Of a stretch of DNA of 64,000 nucleotides, positions 17,881 to 26,284 are shown piece by piece (within the stretch, counting starts at the first letter, position 1; each line of letters starts with the position of its first letter). The stretch is taken from positions 1-64,000 of the forward strand of contig NZ_CAMZCS010000004.1 in NCBI RefSeq assembly GCF_947305105.1, in the 5' to 3' direction. Source of the DNA: an uncultured Fibrobacter sp. Lineage in GTDB: Bacteria; Fibrobacterota; Fibrobacteria; Fibrobacterales; Fibrobacteraceae. Below the pieces are notes generated by a model that was not told where the DNA came from, made no database searches, and saw only the letters and a list, made by a program, of their open reading frames with translations. The position numbers were made by a program, and so were the translations under genes.

Positions 17881-17909
17881 AATCTAACATTAAAGAACAA
17901 AATTGTCAA
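17881..17909 (-). promoter_or_regulatory. Sigma70-type promoter for FISUMP D
   Basis: On the reverse strand a perfect TTGACA (17904-17909) is followed after 17 bases by TAGATT (17881-17886), a 4/6 match to TATAAT. The FISUMP D start codon lies 7 bases downstream of the -10, so the transcript would have a very short leader or begin at the ATG. Confidence 0.5.
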
Positions 17910-17998
17910 ATTGGCGTAAAAAGCGAATTTAAGGCAAACTTTCAATCCCGCAGATTCTCGCAGGCTTTATCTTCAGCAAAAAAAAAACGTTATCTGCA

Positions 17999-18325
17999 CT
18001 ATCCTAGCAGCTGCGTCATGGTGCCGAACACGAGCGCGGTGAGCACGACGTTCAAGAAGAAGAACGCGCGGCGCACGATCATGAAGAACAACGATTGCCA
18101 ATGGAAAATGTTGTCGCTTGGCACGACGAGTTCCTTGAACCCGAGGAAGATGCTGATGATTCCAGTCACCACAAGCATCAGAGCCCCGATAAAGTAGCCT
18201 TCCTTCCACACCATCACGGTCAACCCAATACCAAATATCACGGCGATAACACCGATGATAATTTCGATGCGCAGGAAGATGTTCTTCCACTTTCTCTTGA
18301 GCTCGATTTTCTCTTCGTTCGTCAT
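17999..18325 (-). CDS. Small membrane protein, unknown function
   Basis: 108 residues with three hydrophobic segments (about residues 19-40, 45-63 and 80-105) after a charged N-terminus (MTNEEKIELKRKWKN). I do not recognise a family. GAGG with a four-base spacer before the ATG gives a good start. It begins 15 bases after the stop of the Omp85-type gene on the same strand, so it is probably co-transcribed with it. A weak T-rich end (TTTTTTTTTT on the reverse strand around 17979-17988) follows the gene. Confidence 0.65.
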   Translation of the reverse strand: MTNEEKIELKRKWKNIFLRIEIIIGVIAVIFGIGLTVMVWKEGYFIGALMLVVTGIISIFLGFKELVVPSDNIFHWQSLFFMIVRRAFFFLNVVLTALVFGTMTQLLG

Positions 18326-18340
18326 TTCGCCTCGCCTTTT

Positions 18341-20086
18341 TTACAGTTCCTTCGTTACCGTTATGGAGTAGTGCGGTTCGCCCTTGCCTACCCCGTTCTG
18401 CGGGAAGCTCACGTCAAACTTGTTGACCAGGTGGCTGATGGACTTTGTTTGCACGAAACGCGCGCCAAAGCCCAGCACATAAATCAAGTCTTTCCTGTTG
18501 ATGTCCTTGAACTCCCACGCCGTTTCGCCGACACTGCCGAACACGACCAGCACGGGCATGAGCGTCGCGATTTCGAAATCCGTGAAGTAGCGCTGTTCCA
18601 AGTTGCCGAACACGCGGGCCTGCCCTGCGTAGTACCCCGCATGGAACCCGGCAAAGCCTCCGTCTACGCCGCCCAGCGACAGCTGGTAGCCATAGCGGGC
18701 ATCCCGGTAAAAATCAGCCTTGCCCTTCAGCACCGTGGAGAACGTATTGTTCGGGTGGAAAATGTATTCCCCCGCAAGCGCCCCGTAAAAGTCGCGGCGG
18801 TGGCCGTGGTCCAAATAGAAATTCATCACCGTCGCCAGGTTCAGGTGGTTCCAGTCGCGGCCCAAATACAAGTTCGTCAAGAAATCCAGGCGGATGTCGT
18901 TGTCTGCGGAGCCCAACTGCTCGTAATTCTTAGAAACGTGGGCCTCCAGCACGGCGCCCTTGTTGATGTCCTCGGTCCACTTCACGTTGCGGAAGTTCTT
19001 GATCTTCTCGTAATGCAGGTTCGCGTACTTCAGGTACACACCCAGGCGGGAATCCTTGCGTTCCGGCACCCACTCATTCCTGGCTGCCAGGGAATCGATG
19101 ATATAGATTTCGTCCCCGTCAACAAACGGATAGCGGCTCACGCTGCCGTACTCCGCCGTGAATCTCTGGTAATCGTAGGTCGCGCCGAGGTAGAACTTGC
19201 GCTGGGTACCGCCAAACGAACGGCTCAAGCGGAAGCTCAGCGAGTCGTCAATAAAGTCTTCTACCTTAAGGAGCTTGACGGGGTCATCGGGGTCATTGCC
19301 GTTGTAGGTTTCCAGGGACTTGATTTTCCGTCCCGTCGTATCGAAAGCCACCGTATTGGGCGGCAGTTCCCCGCTCCCGTAGAAATAGGCGACGCGCTTG
19401 TTCTTCAGCCCCTCGAGCGTGTACGCCCACTGGTTCACGCTCCTGCTGAGGAACGGCCGGTACATTTTCCAGTAGGCCATGTAGCCATCGCTGTTGTAGC
19501 TATACAAAAAGTCCAGGCGGTTGTAGCGAATCAAGAAATGCGGGTCGCCGTACTCCACCTGCCACATATCGCGGTACTCGTTGTGCCCGTAATAGAAACC
19601 CAGCTGCTGGCCGAATCCCAAGAAGTTACTCTCGCGGATGCCGACGATGTAATTCAAGTTGTCGTAAGTCCACTCCTTGCCCGAGAAGCTGCCGCCGATG
19701 GTAGGCGTCAGCGTCCAGTTGTCGCTCGTGTGTACCGTCGCGATATTCTTGCCGTCTTCCTGCGACATCGTGATGTTCGCATCGCTCAAGAAAATCTGGC
19801 TCCGCAAAAAACGTTCCGATTCCAGGAGGTAATCCAAGTTCACGGAATCACCTTCGTCGAACAGGAGCAACTTGCGCACGGTCATTTCGCGCGTCTCGAT
19901 ATGCCACCAGTTCAAGATATCGTAGGCCCACTTGTCGTACTTCGTATGGCTCTTGGAATCATCGAAGGCGTCACCGATATCGTAGCGGATGGAATCTACG
20001 CGGAAAAGCGCGGTGGAATCCTCCGAAAAATCGGAAGCGGCACAAAGGGAAACAAAAATGACAATGCAGGCTAGCAGTTTAGACAT
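18341..20086 (-). CDS. Omp85/BamA-family outer membrane protein
   Basis: A 581-residue exported protein with signal MSKLLACIVIFVSLCAASD. Residues ~65-130 look like one POTRA domain: MTVRKLLLFDEGDSVNLDYL, then ESERFLRSQIFL, then a DGKNIATVHTSDNW strand. The remaining ~430 residues have the alternating aromatic/polar strands of a 16-strand beta-barrel (GFGQQLGFYYGHNEY, LGATYDYQRFTAEYG, YGYQLSLGG, VLGFGARFV). BamA has five POTRA domains; one or two is more typical of other Omp85 members, such as substrate-specific translocators. It is more likely an accessory Omp85 protein than BamA itself, but I cannot name the substrate. It diverges from rnpB. AAGG before the ATG supports the start. Confidence 0.75.
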   Translation of the reverse strand: MSKLLACIVIFVSLCAASDFSEDSTALFRVDSIRYDIGDAFDDSKSHTKYDKWAYDILNWWHIETREMTVRKLLLFDEGDSVNLDYLLESERFLRSQIFLSDANITMSQEDGKNIATVHTSDNWTLTPTIGGSFSGKEWTYDNLNYIVGIRESNFLGFGQQLGFYYGHNEYRDMWQVEYGDPHFLIRYNRLDFLYSYNSDGYMAYWKMYRPFLSRSVNQWAYTLEGLKNKRVAYFYGSGELPPNTVAFDTTGRKIKSLETYNGNDPDDPVKLLKVEDFIDDSLSFRLSRSFGGTQRKFYLGATYDYQRFTAEYGSVSRYPFVDGDEIYIIDSLAARNEWVPERKDSRLGVYLKYANLHYEKIKNFRNVKWTEDINKGAVLEAHVSKNYEQLGSADNDIRLDFLTNLYLGRDWNHLNLATVMNFYLDHGHRRDFYGALAGEYIFHPNNTFSTVLKGKADFYRDARYGYQLSLGGVDGGFAGFHAGYYAGQARVFGNLEQRYFTDFEIATLMPVLVVFGSVGETAWEFKDINRKDLIYVLGFGARFVQTKSISHLVNKFDVSFPQNGVGKGEPHYSITVTKEL

Positions 20087-20118
20087 AATGACCTTGCCAA
20101 TATAGAAAAATACGAGCC

Positions 20119-20147
20119 TTGGAGATGCGTGTCAAAAAACCTATATT
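20119..20147 (+). promoter_or_regulatory. Promoter of rnpB
   Basis: TTGGAG (20119-20124), a 17-base spacer and TATATT (20142-20147). The predicted start seven bases later (about 20154) coincides with the first base of the P1 helix of RNase P RNA. Confidence 0.6.
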
Positions 20148-20153
20148 TGCGCT

Positions 20154-20524
<371 letters not shown>

Positions 20525-20530
20525 TACACG

Positions 20531-20557
20531 AATGCCCCCGCCAAAAGCGGGGGCATT
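20531..20557 (+). terminator. Hairpin terminator after rnpB
   Basis: AATGCCCCCGC (20531-20541) pairs fully with GCGGGGGCATT (20547-20557) around a CAAAA loop. It is only weakly followed by T, so it may also act as 3'-end protection. Confidence 0.65.
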
Positions 20558-20595
20558 CTCCATAATGGGACAAGAATTTTTACTTACATCCTTCA

Positions 20596-21135
20596 TTACA
20601 AATCATCGTATTCGCCATCTTCCCATTCCCTTTCATATCTTTTGCAATCTTCTTCAAAATCATCCTCAGCCATGGTAAACTCCTCCATATAAAGGGAGGC
20701 GTTCTCGACAGACGTAAGCATATAGAAGACCCCGTTACCGCAGTAATAATCAGAAATATTCAGGTCCTTATCGTTCTTGGCATCCTTGTCATATTCCAGG
20801 CACATTTCCTTCTTCTCGGCAGAAGTCAGCCCGTAGTATGACACCTCGGAATACTGCGATCCCTTATCCGTCGAAGAATCATAGCTGAGCTTTTTTACAC
20901 GGCCCTTGTAGTTCGGAATATTTACCTTAAGCTGAACCCAGCCTTCGCCCTTGCTCACCGTGCAATAAAAGTCGGGGTCGCCATTCGAAGGGAAACTTCC
21001 TTTGGAAGATGTCGAAGTCGTTCCGGAATTATCCGAAGTGTCTCCGGAGCCACTCGTAGTCGAAGCCGACCCATCACAGGCCGAAAAAGCCAGAACCATC
21101 GCCAACGAAGCCAACGCAACCATTATTCTTTTCAT
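20596..21135 (-). CDS. Lipoprotein of unknown function
   Basis: 179 residues. The signal MKRIMVALASLAMVLAFSAC carries a lipobox (AFSAC). It is followed by a ~35-residue Ser/Thr/Gly linker and then a ~130-residue domain with three further Cys and an acidic C-terminus (EDDFEEDCKRYEREWEDGEYDDL). I do not recognise the domain. GAGGG four bases before the ATG supports the start. It is 40 bases downstream of the ABC permease gene on the same strand and may be co-transcribed with it. Confidence 0.75.
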   Translation of the reverse strand: MKRIMVALASLAMVLAFSACDGSASTTSGSGDTSDNSGTTSTSSKGSFPSNGDPDFYCTVSKGEGWVQLKVNIPNYKGRVKKLSYDSSTDKGSQYSEVSYYGLTSAEKKEMCLEYDKDAKNDKDLNISDYYCGNGVFYMLTSVENASLYMEEFTMAEDDFEEDCKRYEREWEDGEYDDL

Positions 21136-21175
21136 GAGTCCCTCTTTTTTGGAGTTTATTTGTTTTGATTTTTAC

Positions 21176-21820
21176 TTATAAACTTACAAACTTTCGCGAA
21201 CTTACGAAAGCGACAAAAGCGCAGAGCAACACAGACAGGGCAAGGACGACCACCGGAATTAGCAACCCCTGCAAAAAAACATCATGTCCCAACTGGACCA
21301 GCAACAGCAGCGGGACCACCACGAACAGGGAAAGGTGTGCTGCCGCGCGCACCGTTTTGACCCGCAGCGAAAGCACCAGCGAAAAAGCACTCGTTATGAG
21401 CACTGCCGAGATTGCCCCAAAGATGGAGGCGACAGCCTCCGTGGTAGAAACTGCGGGATGGGCAAACCAGTAGGCGATCTGCACCAGCAGAGAAAACGCC
21501 ACCGGGAACGGAATGACCGCCAATAGCTTGCCCCAAAAAATTTTCGCGGGAGCGACCGGCGACAGTTGCAGCAATTCCAGCGAACCGCGCTCACGTTCCC
21601 CCGCAAAACTGTCGGCAGCCAAAGGCGCCCCCATCGGGGCCATGATGCACCCTAGCAGGAGCATCATGTAACCTTCCATGCCCTCCATGATTTGTCCGCC
21701 GTAACGAGACACCGCGATTCCCTGCGATGCGGCCAGAATGACCGGAGGGATGATAAAGGGAATCCAGAACCGGGGTTCCCTAAATATCAGGCGTATCTCG
21801 TGACGAAACACATGGAGCAT
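21176..21820 (-). CDS. ABC-2 type transporter permease
   Basis: 214 residues with six hydrophobic segments. The signature SFAGERERGSLELLQLSPV (about residues 70-88) is typical of ABC-2/NatB-type permeases. An EIRLIFREPRF amphipathic N-terminus lies before the first membrane segment. The ATPase partner is not in the window; the adjacent genes are fumarase (9 bases upstream) and a lipoprotein (downstream). It may pair with an ATPase elsewhere. No clear ribosome binding site precedes the ATG, so translation may depend on coupling to the fumarase gene. Confidence 0.75.
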   Translation of the reverse strand: MLHVFRHEIRLIFREPRFWIPFIIPPVILAASQGIAVSRYGGQIMEGMEGYMMLLLGCIMAPMGAPLAADSFAGERERGSLELLQLSPVAPAKIFWGKLLAVIPFPVAFSLLVQIAYWFAHPAVSTTEAVASIFGAISAVLITSAFSLVLSLRVKTVRAAAHLSLFVVVPLLLLVQLGHDVFLQGLLIPVVVLALSVLLCAFVAFVSSRKFVSL

Positions 21821-21829
21821 ATCGCAGGA

Positions 21830-23467
21830 TTACAGCAAGTCCTTGAAGAAATCGTTGCCCTTGTCGTCCACGAGGATGAACGCCGGGAAGTCCTTGATCG
21901 TGATCTTGCGGATGGCTTCCATGCCGAGTTCCGGGAAGGCGACGATGTCGTTGCTCAGGATGTTCTGCTCGGCGAGGATAGCAGCCGGGCCACCGATAGA
22001 GCCGAGGTAGAAGCCGCCGTACTTGTGGCAGGCGTCGGTCACGTCCTGGCTGCGGTTGCCCTTAGCGACCATGATCATCGAGGCGCCCTTGCTCTGGAAG
22101 CGCATCACGTACGGGTCCATACGGCCAGCAGTCGTCGGGCCGAAGCTTCCGGTGGGCATGCCTTCCGGCGTCTTGGCCGGGCCGGCGTAGTAAATCGGGT
22201 GGTTCGACACGACTTCGAGAACGGTCTTCTCGATATCGGTAAGAGTTTCGCCCTTTTCCTGCTTGTCGAAGATTTCAGCAATCTTGGCGTGAGCCATGTC
22301 GCGGGCCACAATCATCGTGCCCTTGAGGTTCAGGCGGGTCTTGACCGGGTACTTGGTGAGTTCGGCGAGCACGTCCTTCATCGGGCGGTCGAGATCGATT
22401 TCCACAGCCGGAGCCATGTTCACGGCGTCGCCCTTCGGCAGGTACTGTTCCGGATTGTGTTCCATCTTCTCGAGCCAGAGGCCGTTCTCGTCAATCTTCG
22501 CCTTGATGTTGCGGTCGGCGGAGCAGCTCACGCCGATGGAAACCGGGCAGCTAGCCGCATGGCGCGGGCAGCGAATCACGCGCACGTCGTGCACGAAGTA
22601 CTTACCGCCGAACTGGGCGCCGATGCCCGTCTTCTGGCAGATGTGCAAAACCTTCTCTTCCATCTCCACGTCGCGGAACATACGGCCGCCTTCGGAACCC
22701 GTGGTCGGAAGGTCGTCGAGGTAGCCGCAGCTCGCAAGCTTCACGGTGTGGGTGTTCATTTCGGCAGAAGTACCGCCAATCACGATGGCCAGGTGGTACG
22801 GCGGGCAGGCCGCAGTACCGAGCGTCTTCACCTTGTCGCTGATGAACTTTTCAAGGGACTTCGGGTTGAGGAGCGCCTTGGTCATGGGCCAGTAGTAAGT
22901 CTTGTTAGCAGAACCACCGCCCTTGGCGACGAACAGGAACTTGAGGTCGGCGCCTTCTTCGGCGTGGATGTCGATCTGGGCCGGGAGGTTGCATGCCGTG
23001 TTCTTCTCTTCGTACATGGTCAAAGGAGCAATCTGACTGTAGCGCAGGTTCTTGCCGGTGTAAGCGTTGTAGATACCTTCAGAAATGGCCTTCGCATCAT
23101 CTGCGCCGGTCCAGACCTGCTGGCCCTTGTGGCAAATACAGATGGCAGTGCCGGTATCCTGGCAGAACGGGAGAATACCCTTGGCGGCCACGCAGGCGTT
23201 CTTCAAAAGCGTGAGGGCGACAAATTTGTCGTTATCGCTCGCTTCGGGGTCCTGGAGAATCTTCGCAACCTTCTGCGTGTGGGCCGGGCGGAGCCTGAAG
23301 CTCACTTCCTCGAATGCCGCCTGGGCAATCTTGGTGAGCGCCTCGGGGGCGACCTTCAAAATTTTCTTGCCTTCGAATTCGGCAACAGAAATACCTTCTT
23401 TGCCGAGGTTCACGTATTCAGTCTTGTCTTCGCCGTGCTGCACGGTCGCTTCGTATTTGAATGCCAT
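21830..23467 (-). CDS. fumA: Fumarate hydratase, class I (iron-sulfur)
   Basis: A 545-residue single-chain class I fumarase, interconverting malate and fumarate with a [4Fe-4S] cluster. Candidate cluster cysteines are C102 (in [10 protein letters not shown]), C221 (in [12 protein letters not shown]) and C315 (in GVSCSADR); as I recall, their spacing matches known class I enzymes. Also visible are [20 protein letters not shown] in the N-terminal half and [14 protein letters not shown] and [10 protein letters not shown] in the C-terminal half. In a succinate producer it would serve the reductive branch from oxaloacetate to succinate. The start codon is preceded directly by a GGTT-type tandem repeat (23468-23506) with no Shine-Dalgarno sequence, which is unusual for a central enzyme. 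Confidence 0.95.
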   Translation of the reverse strand: MAFKYEATVQHGEDKTEYVNLGKEGISVAEFEGKKILKVAPEALTKIAQAAFEEVSFRLRPAHTQKVAKILQDPEASDNDKFVALTLLKNACVAAKGILPFCQDTGTAICICHKGQQVWTGADDAKAISEGIYNAYTGKNLRYSQIAPLTMYEEKNTACNLPAQIDIHAEEGADLKFLFVAKGGGSANKTYYWPMTKALLNPKSLEKFISDKVKTLGTAACPPYHLAIVIGGTSAEMNTHTVKLASCGYLDDLPTTGSEGGRMFRDVEMEEKVLHICQKTGIGAQFGGKYFVHDVRVIRCPRHAASCPVSIGVSCSADRNIKAKIDENGLWLEKMEHNPEQYLPKGDAVNMAPAVEIDLDRPMKDVLAELTKYPVKTRLNLKGTMIVARDMAHAKIAEIFDKQEKGETLTDIEKTVLEVVSNHPIYYAGPAKTPEGMPTGSFGPTTAGRMDPYVMRFQSKGASMIMVAKGNRSQDVTDACHKYGGFYLGSIGGPAAILAEQNILSNDIVAFPELGMEAIRKITIKDFPAFILVDDKGNDFFKDLL

Positions 23468-23506
23468 AGTAGTGGTTAGTGGTTGGTGGTTAGTGGTTGG
23501 TGGTTG
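23468..23506. repeat. Mosaic intergenic repeat, locus A
   Basis: A degenerate tandem of TAGTGGTTAGTGGTTGGTGG immediately upstream of the fumarase start codon. The same word (AGTGGTTAGTGGTTAG on the reverse strand) occurs at about 51282-51298 in locus B. Confidence 0.75.
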
Positions 23507-23571
23507 AATTTTTCTTCAAAGATAAATCTTTCGTCTAAGTTGGTGAGCCAATCGAACCACGTCCTTCATCG

Positions 23572-23623
23572 AAAAAATCCCTGACTAGATGGAGCGGTCG
23601 CGCCCGACAGAGGGACCTTTTTT
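23572..23623. other. Bidirectional terminator-like structure of unknown purpose
   Basis: On the + strand GGTC (23596-23599) can pair with GACC (23614-23617) and is followed by six T. On the - strand TCCCT/AGGGA (23611-23615 with 23578-23582) closes a G/C-rich element followed by six T (23572-23577). It lies between two divergent genes, where no terminator is needed, so it might end a small RNA or attenuate the fumarase leader. I see no clear gene in 23507-23660. Confidence 0.35.
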
Positions 23624-23673
23624 GCCAAAAAAGCCGATGAAAGGTCAAATAGACGGATTTTTTTAACTTTTTT

Positions 23674-23703
23674 TAACTTTTTTCGGACTATCCGCTTATA
23701 GAA
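23674..23703 (+). promoter_or_regulatory. Candidate promoter of the Ala/Pro/Glu-rich protein gene
   Basis: TTAACT (23674-23679), 18-base spacer, TATAGA (23698-23703). Each is a 4/6 match. The ribosome binding site GAGAGG follows at about 23740-23745. Confidence 0.35.
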
Positions 23704-23753
23704 GTGTTATTTTTTGAGCATAAAAGTTTTTAACCCCAGAGAGGAATATCACT

Positions 23754-24353
23754 ATGAAGAAGATTCTGTTGGCAACCTTGGTTGCATCCGCAATGGTCTT
23801 CGCTGCCGAAGCCGCAGCCCCTGCTGCCGCTCCCGCAGCCGCACCCGCAGCAGCTCCTGCCGCTGCACCCGCCGCCGAAGCACCCAAGGCTGAAGCAGCC
23901 GCTCCTGCCGAAGCAGCCCCTGCTGCCGAAGCCGCCGCACCCGCTGCTGAAGCAGCCCCCGCCGCCGAAGCTCCTGCTGCCGAAGCAGCTGCTCCTGCCG
24001 ACTCTGCTGCACCTGCCGCCGAAGCTACCGCCGAAGCCGCTCCTGCTGATTCCGCCGCTCCGGCCGAAGCCGCTGTAGCCGAAGAACCGGCCAAGGACAC
24101 CGCCGCTGCCGAAGTTCTCGAAGCCAAGGCCGAAGAACCCGCAGTTGACAGCGCTGCTCTCGCCCAGGCCGAAGCCGACAAGAAGGCCGCCCAAGAAAAG
24201 GCCGCCAAGGAAGCCGAAGAACAGAAGGCTCTTGAAGGCAGCAGCATGGGCTCTGCCAAGACCACCATCATGGAAAACCCGTGGGAATTCCTGATTGTGT
24301 CTGCCGCGTTCGTGGCCTCCGTGCTCGTGATTATCTTCACCGGCAAGGACTAA
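23754..24353 (+). CDS. Ala/Pro/Glu-rich membrane-anchored envelope protein
   Basis: 199 residues. The signal MKKILLATLVASAMVFAAEA is followed by about 100 residues of AAPAAEA-type repeats, then a charged helical stretch rich in Ala, Lys and Glu (QAEADKKAAQEKAAKEAEEQ). A C-terminal membrane segment (FLIVSAAFVASVLVIIFTG) ends in KD. This build suggests a periplasm-spanning spacer, anchored by the C-terminus, as in TonB- or PAL-like linkers, but no functional domain is recognisable. Repeated GCTGCCGAAGC-type codons make the region prone to length change by slippage. The gene has its own promoter candidate and a strong terminator. Confidence 0.8.
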   Translation: MKKILLATLVASAMVFAAEAAAPAAAPAAAPAAAPAAAPAAEAPKAEAAAPAEAAPAAEAAAPAAEAAPAAEAPAAEAAAPADSAAPAAEATAEAAPADSAAPAEAAVAEEPAKDTAAAEVLEAKAEEPAVDSAALAQAEADKKAAQEKAAKEAEEQKALEGSSMGSAKTTIMENPWEFLIVSAAFVASVLVIIFTGKD

Positions 24354-24376
24354 TTCCTAAAGCAATCGACTTTCTC

Positions 24377-24407
24377 GGCGTCCGGCACCAGCCGGACGCC
24401 TTTTTTT
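24377..24407 (+). terminator. Intrinsic terminator
   Basis: GGCGTCCGGC (24377-24386) pairs with GCCGGACGCC (24391-24400) around ACCA, followed by seven T. It ends the Ala/Pro/Glu-rich gene. Confidence 0.92.
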
Positions 24408-24533
24408 ATGTTGTCGTTTTTTTGTTGTCGTTTTTTTTACACATTTTGAAAACTATGCAAAAAACCGCAAATTGCGGTTTTTAGAGCACATTCGCAATGT
24501 TGTTTTTCACTCAACGGAAATACGTTGTTTTTT

Positions 24534-24562
24534 TTAACAACAAAAAACGCCCCCTATATAAT
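24534..24562 (+). promoter_or_regulatory. Promoter of the GH11 xylanase gene
   Basis: TTAACA (24534-24539, 5/6), exactly 17 bases, TATAAT (24557-24562, 6/6). This is the best sigma70-type promoter in the window. It leaves a leader of about 62 bases before the xylanase ATG. A perfect inverted repeat (AAACCGCAA/TTGCGGTTT, around 24464-24482) lies upstream. Confidence 0.7.
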
Positions 24563-24631
24563 AATGGTTATAAACGTGTGATTAATTTCACATATTAGAC
24601 AATTATACCTATTTCCATATGAGGAGGCAAA

Positions 24632-26083
24632 ATGGAAAAGTATCTCTCTAAAGCTGTAAAATTCGGTGCGGTACTCGCATTCGGATTGGCAACAAGCAAC
24701 GCATTTGCCGTAGACGCCTGTAACGAAGATATGGGACATCCGGGGAACGGAACCAACGTGAGCGGCAACAAAGTCGGAGGCATCAGCGGCACACCTTGGG
24801 GCTTCGAGCAGTGGTATCAGGGTGGCAACGCAACCATGACCTATTACAACAACGGTACGTTCAAGGCCAACTGGAGCGGTTCGAACGACTACCTGACTCG
24901 TGTGGGCTACCAGTACAACGGAAACGGCATTAGCCACACAACAAAGCATTTCACGGTCGACTACAAGTACACTAAGACGGGTAACGCCTCTTACGGCTAC
25001 ATCGGCGTGTATGGCTGGACAAAGAACCCCGAAACCGAATACTACATCGTGGATGACTGGTACAGCAAGCCGAGCGAACAGTATGTCGGCGAAAAGTTCG
25101 GCGAAATCACCGTGGACGGCGCCAAGTACACCATCCACGCATTCCTCCGTCAGCAGGAACCCTCCAAGTCGGGAACCTCTACGTTCGTGCAGTTCTTCAG
25201 CATTCGCGAAACGCCGCGTCAATGCGGCCACATCGACATTTCTGCCCACTTCAAGAAATGGGACGAACTCTTCACAGGTCAGAACCAGCAACTCCGCGGT
25301 TCCAAGGGCGGCGCCTCCGCTCAGCTCAAGTTCGGTAACGTGACCGAAGTGATGCTCATGACCGAAGCCGGTGGCGGCGCTACGGGTTCTGTGGACTACA
25401 CCTACTTCAACATGAGCGACAATGGCGAAGCAAGCCCGGTTGGCGGCGGCGAATCCGCACAGAGCAGCACAAGCGGCGACGCTGGTGCCGGTCAGGGTGC
25501 TGGCCAAGGTGCCGGTCAGGGTGCTGGCCAAGGCGCTGGCCAGGGCGCTGGCCAGGGCATGGGAGGCTTCGACATGGGCAACTTTGACTGGAGTTCCTTC
25601 GGTCAGGGTGGCGGCCAAGGCGGTGGCCAAGGCGGCATGGGCGGCTTCGACATGAGCAACTTTGACTGGAGTTCCTTCGGTCAGGGCGGCGGCATGGGCG
25701 GATTTAACTTTGGCGGTGGCCAAGGTGCCGGTCAAGGTGCTGGCCAAGGCGGCAACTCCGACTTCAGCAATTTTGACTGGGGTGGAACAAATACAGGCGC
25801 CAACCAAGGTTCTGACACTCCGGCCACAACGACCCCTGTTACAACGAATCCGGTCATCACTCCGGCCGACAATGGTGGCTTTGCAGCCCTCCCCAGCGAA
25901 ATCAAGGCTGTCAACACCTCCAAGACCTACAAGGTATTCAACTCTACCGGACGTTACCTGGGCACCATCCAAGCCAACGCCGGAACGAGCCTCAGCGACG
26001 CCCTCTTCGCCAAGTTTGGCAAAGGCGGCATCTACATGCTGAGAAGTGGCGCCAAGACGGTTACCGTCAAGGTCGCACACTAA
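24632..26083 (+). CDS. GH11 endo-beta-1,4-xylanase with Gly/Gln-rich linker and C-terminal module
   Basis: 483 residues, secreted (signal through NAFA, about residue 26). Residues ~30-262 form a GH11 jellyroll. E136 in ETEYYIVDDW is the expected nucleophile, and E245 in VMLMTEAGGGATGSVDY the expected acid/base. It hydrolyses internal xylan bonds outside the cell. Residues ~283-385 are a silk-like linker: six or more GAGQ units and two copies of GGFDMxNFDWSSFGQGGG, with a third partial one (SNFDWGG). A Thr/Pro stretch leads to a ~60-residue C-terminal beta module (KTYKVFNSTGRYLGTIQANA... TVTVKVAH), perhaps a sorting or binding domain. GAGGAGG four bases before the ATG is a strong ribosome binding site. 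A terminator follows. Confidence 0.9.
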   Translation: MEKYLSKAVKFGAVLAFGLATSNAFAVDACNEDMGHPGNGTNVSGNKVGGISGTPWGFEQWYQGGNATMTYYNNGTFKANWSGSNDYLTRVGYQYNGNGISHTTKHFTVDYKYTKTGNASYGYIGVYGWTKNPETEYYIVDDWYSKPSEQYVGEKFGEITVDGAKYTIHAFLRQQEPSKSGTSTFVQFFSIRETPRQCGHIDISAHFKKWDELFTGQNQQLRGSKGGASAQLKFGNVTEVMLMTEAGGGATGSVDYTYFNMSDNGEASPVGGGESAQSSTSGDAGAGQGAGQGAGQGAGQGAGQGAGQGMGGFDMGNFDWSSFGQGGGQGGGQGGMGGFDMSNFDWSSFGQGGGMGGFNFGGGQGAGQGAGQGGNSDFSNFDWGGTNTGANQGSDTPATTTPVTTNPVITPADNGGFAALPSEIKAVNTSKTYKVFNSTGRYLGTIQANAGTSLSDALFAKFGKGGIYMLRSGAKTVTVKVAH

Positions 26084-26117
26084 ACGATTCTTTATACTGA
26101 CTACTCCTTATAAAGTT

Positions 26118-26150
26118 GGCATCCCGGGCAACCGGGATGCCTTTCTTTTT
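26118..26150 (+). terminator. Intrinsic terminator of the xylanase gene
   Basis: GGCATCCCGG (26118-26127) pairs with CCGGGATGCC (26132-26141) around GCAA, followed by TTTCTTTTT. Confidence 0.9.
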
Positions 26151-26209
26151 GCAAAGGCTTACTATTTAGAAGATTTTCAACACAACAGCAAACCTAAAGC
26201 ATAGATACA

Positions 26210-26243
26210 AGAAAGGCCTGCGAGTTTAACGCAGGACCTTTCT
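26210..26243 (-). terminator. Hairpin at the convergent junction
   Basis: AGAAAGGCCTGCG pairs with CGCAGGACCTTTCT with one bulged base. It lies just downstream of the minus-strand lipoprotein gene and probably ends it; T-tracts are weak on both sides. Confidence 0.5.
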
Positions 26244-26284
26244 AATTTAATTCAAGGCCTCCTTAGAGGCGCCCCCAAGGGGAA

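Noticed and set aside
18095-20074. Long forward-strand open frame opposite the Omp85 gene
   Set aside because: Its amino acid content (His/Val/Arg-rich, no recognisable motifs) is that of an antisense shadow; the reverse strand has a signal peptide, a POTRA domain and barrel strands.
21692-23479. Long forward-strand open frame opposite fumarase
   Set aside because: Antisense shadow of a highly conserved gene with strong codon bias; no start signals.
23767-23783. TGGCA...TTGCA sequence resembling a sigma54 promoter
   Set aside because: The GG-to-GC spacing is one base too long and it lies inside the start of the Ala-rich coding region.
24554-26080. Reverse-strand open frame opposite the GH11 gene
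   Set aside because: Low-complexity mirror of the Gly/Gln repeats; the forward frame has a promoter, a ribosome binding site, a signal peptide and the catalytic residues.
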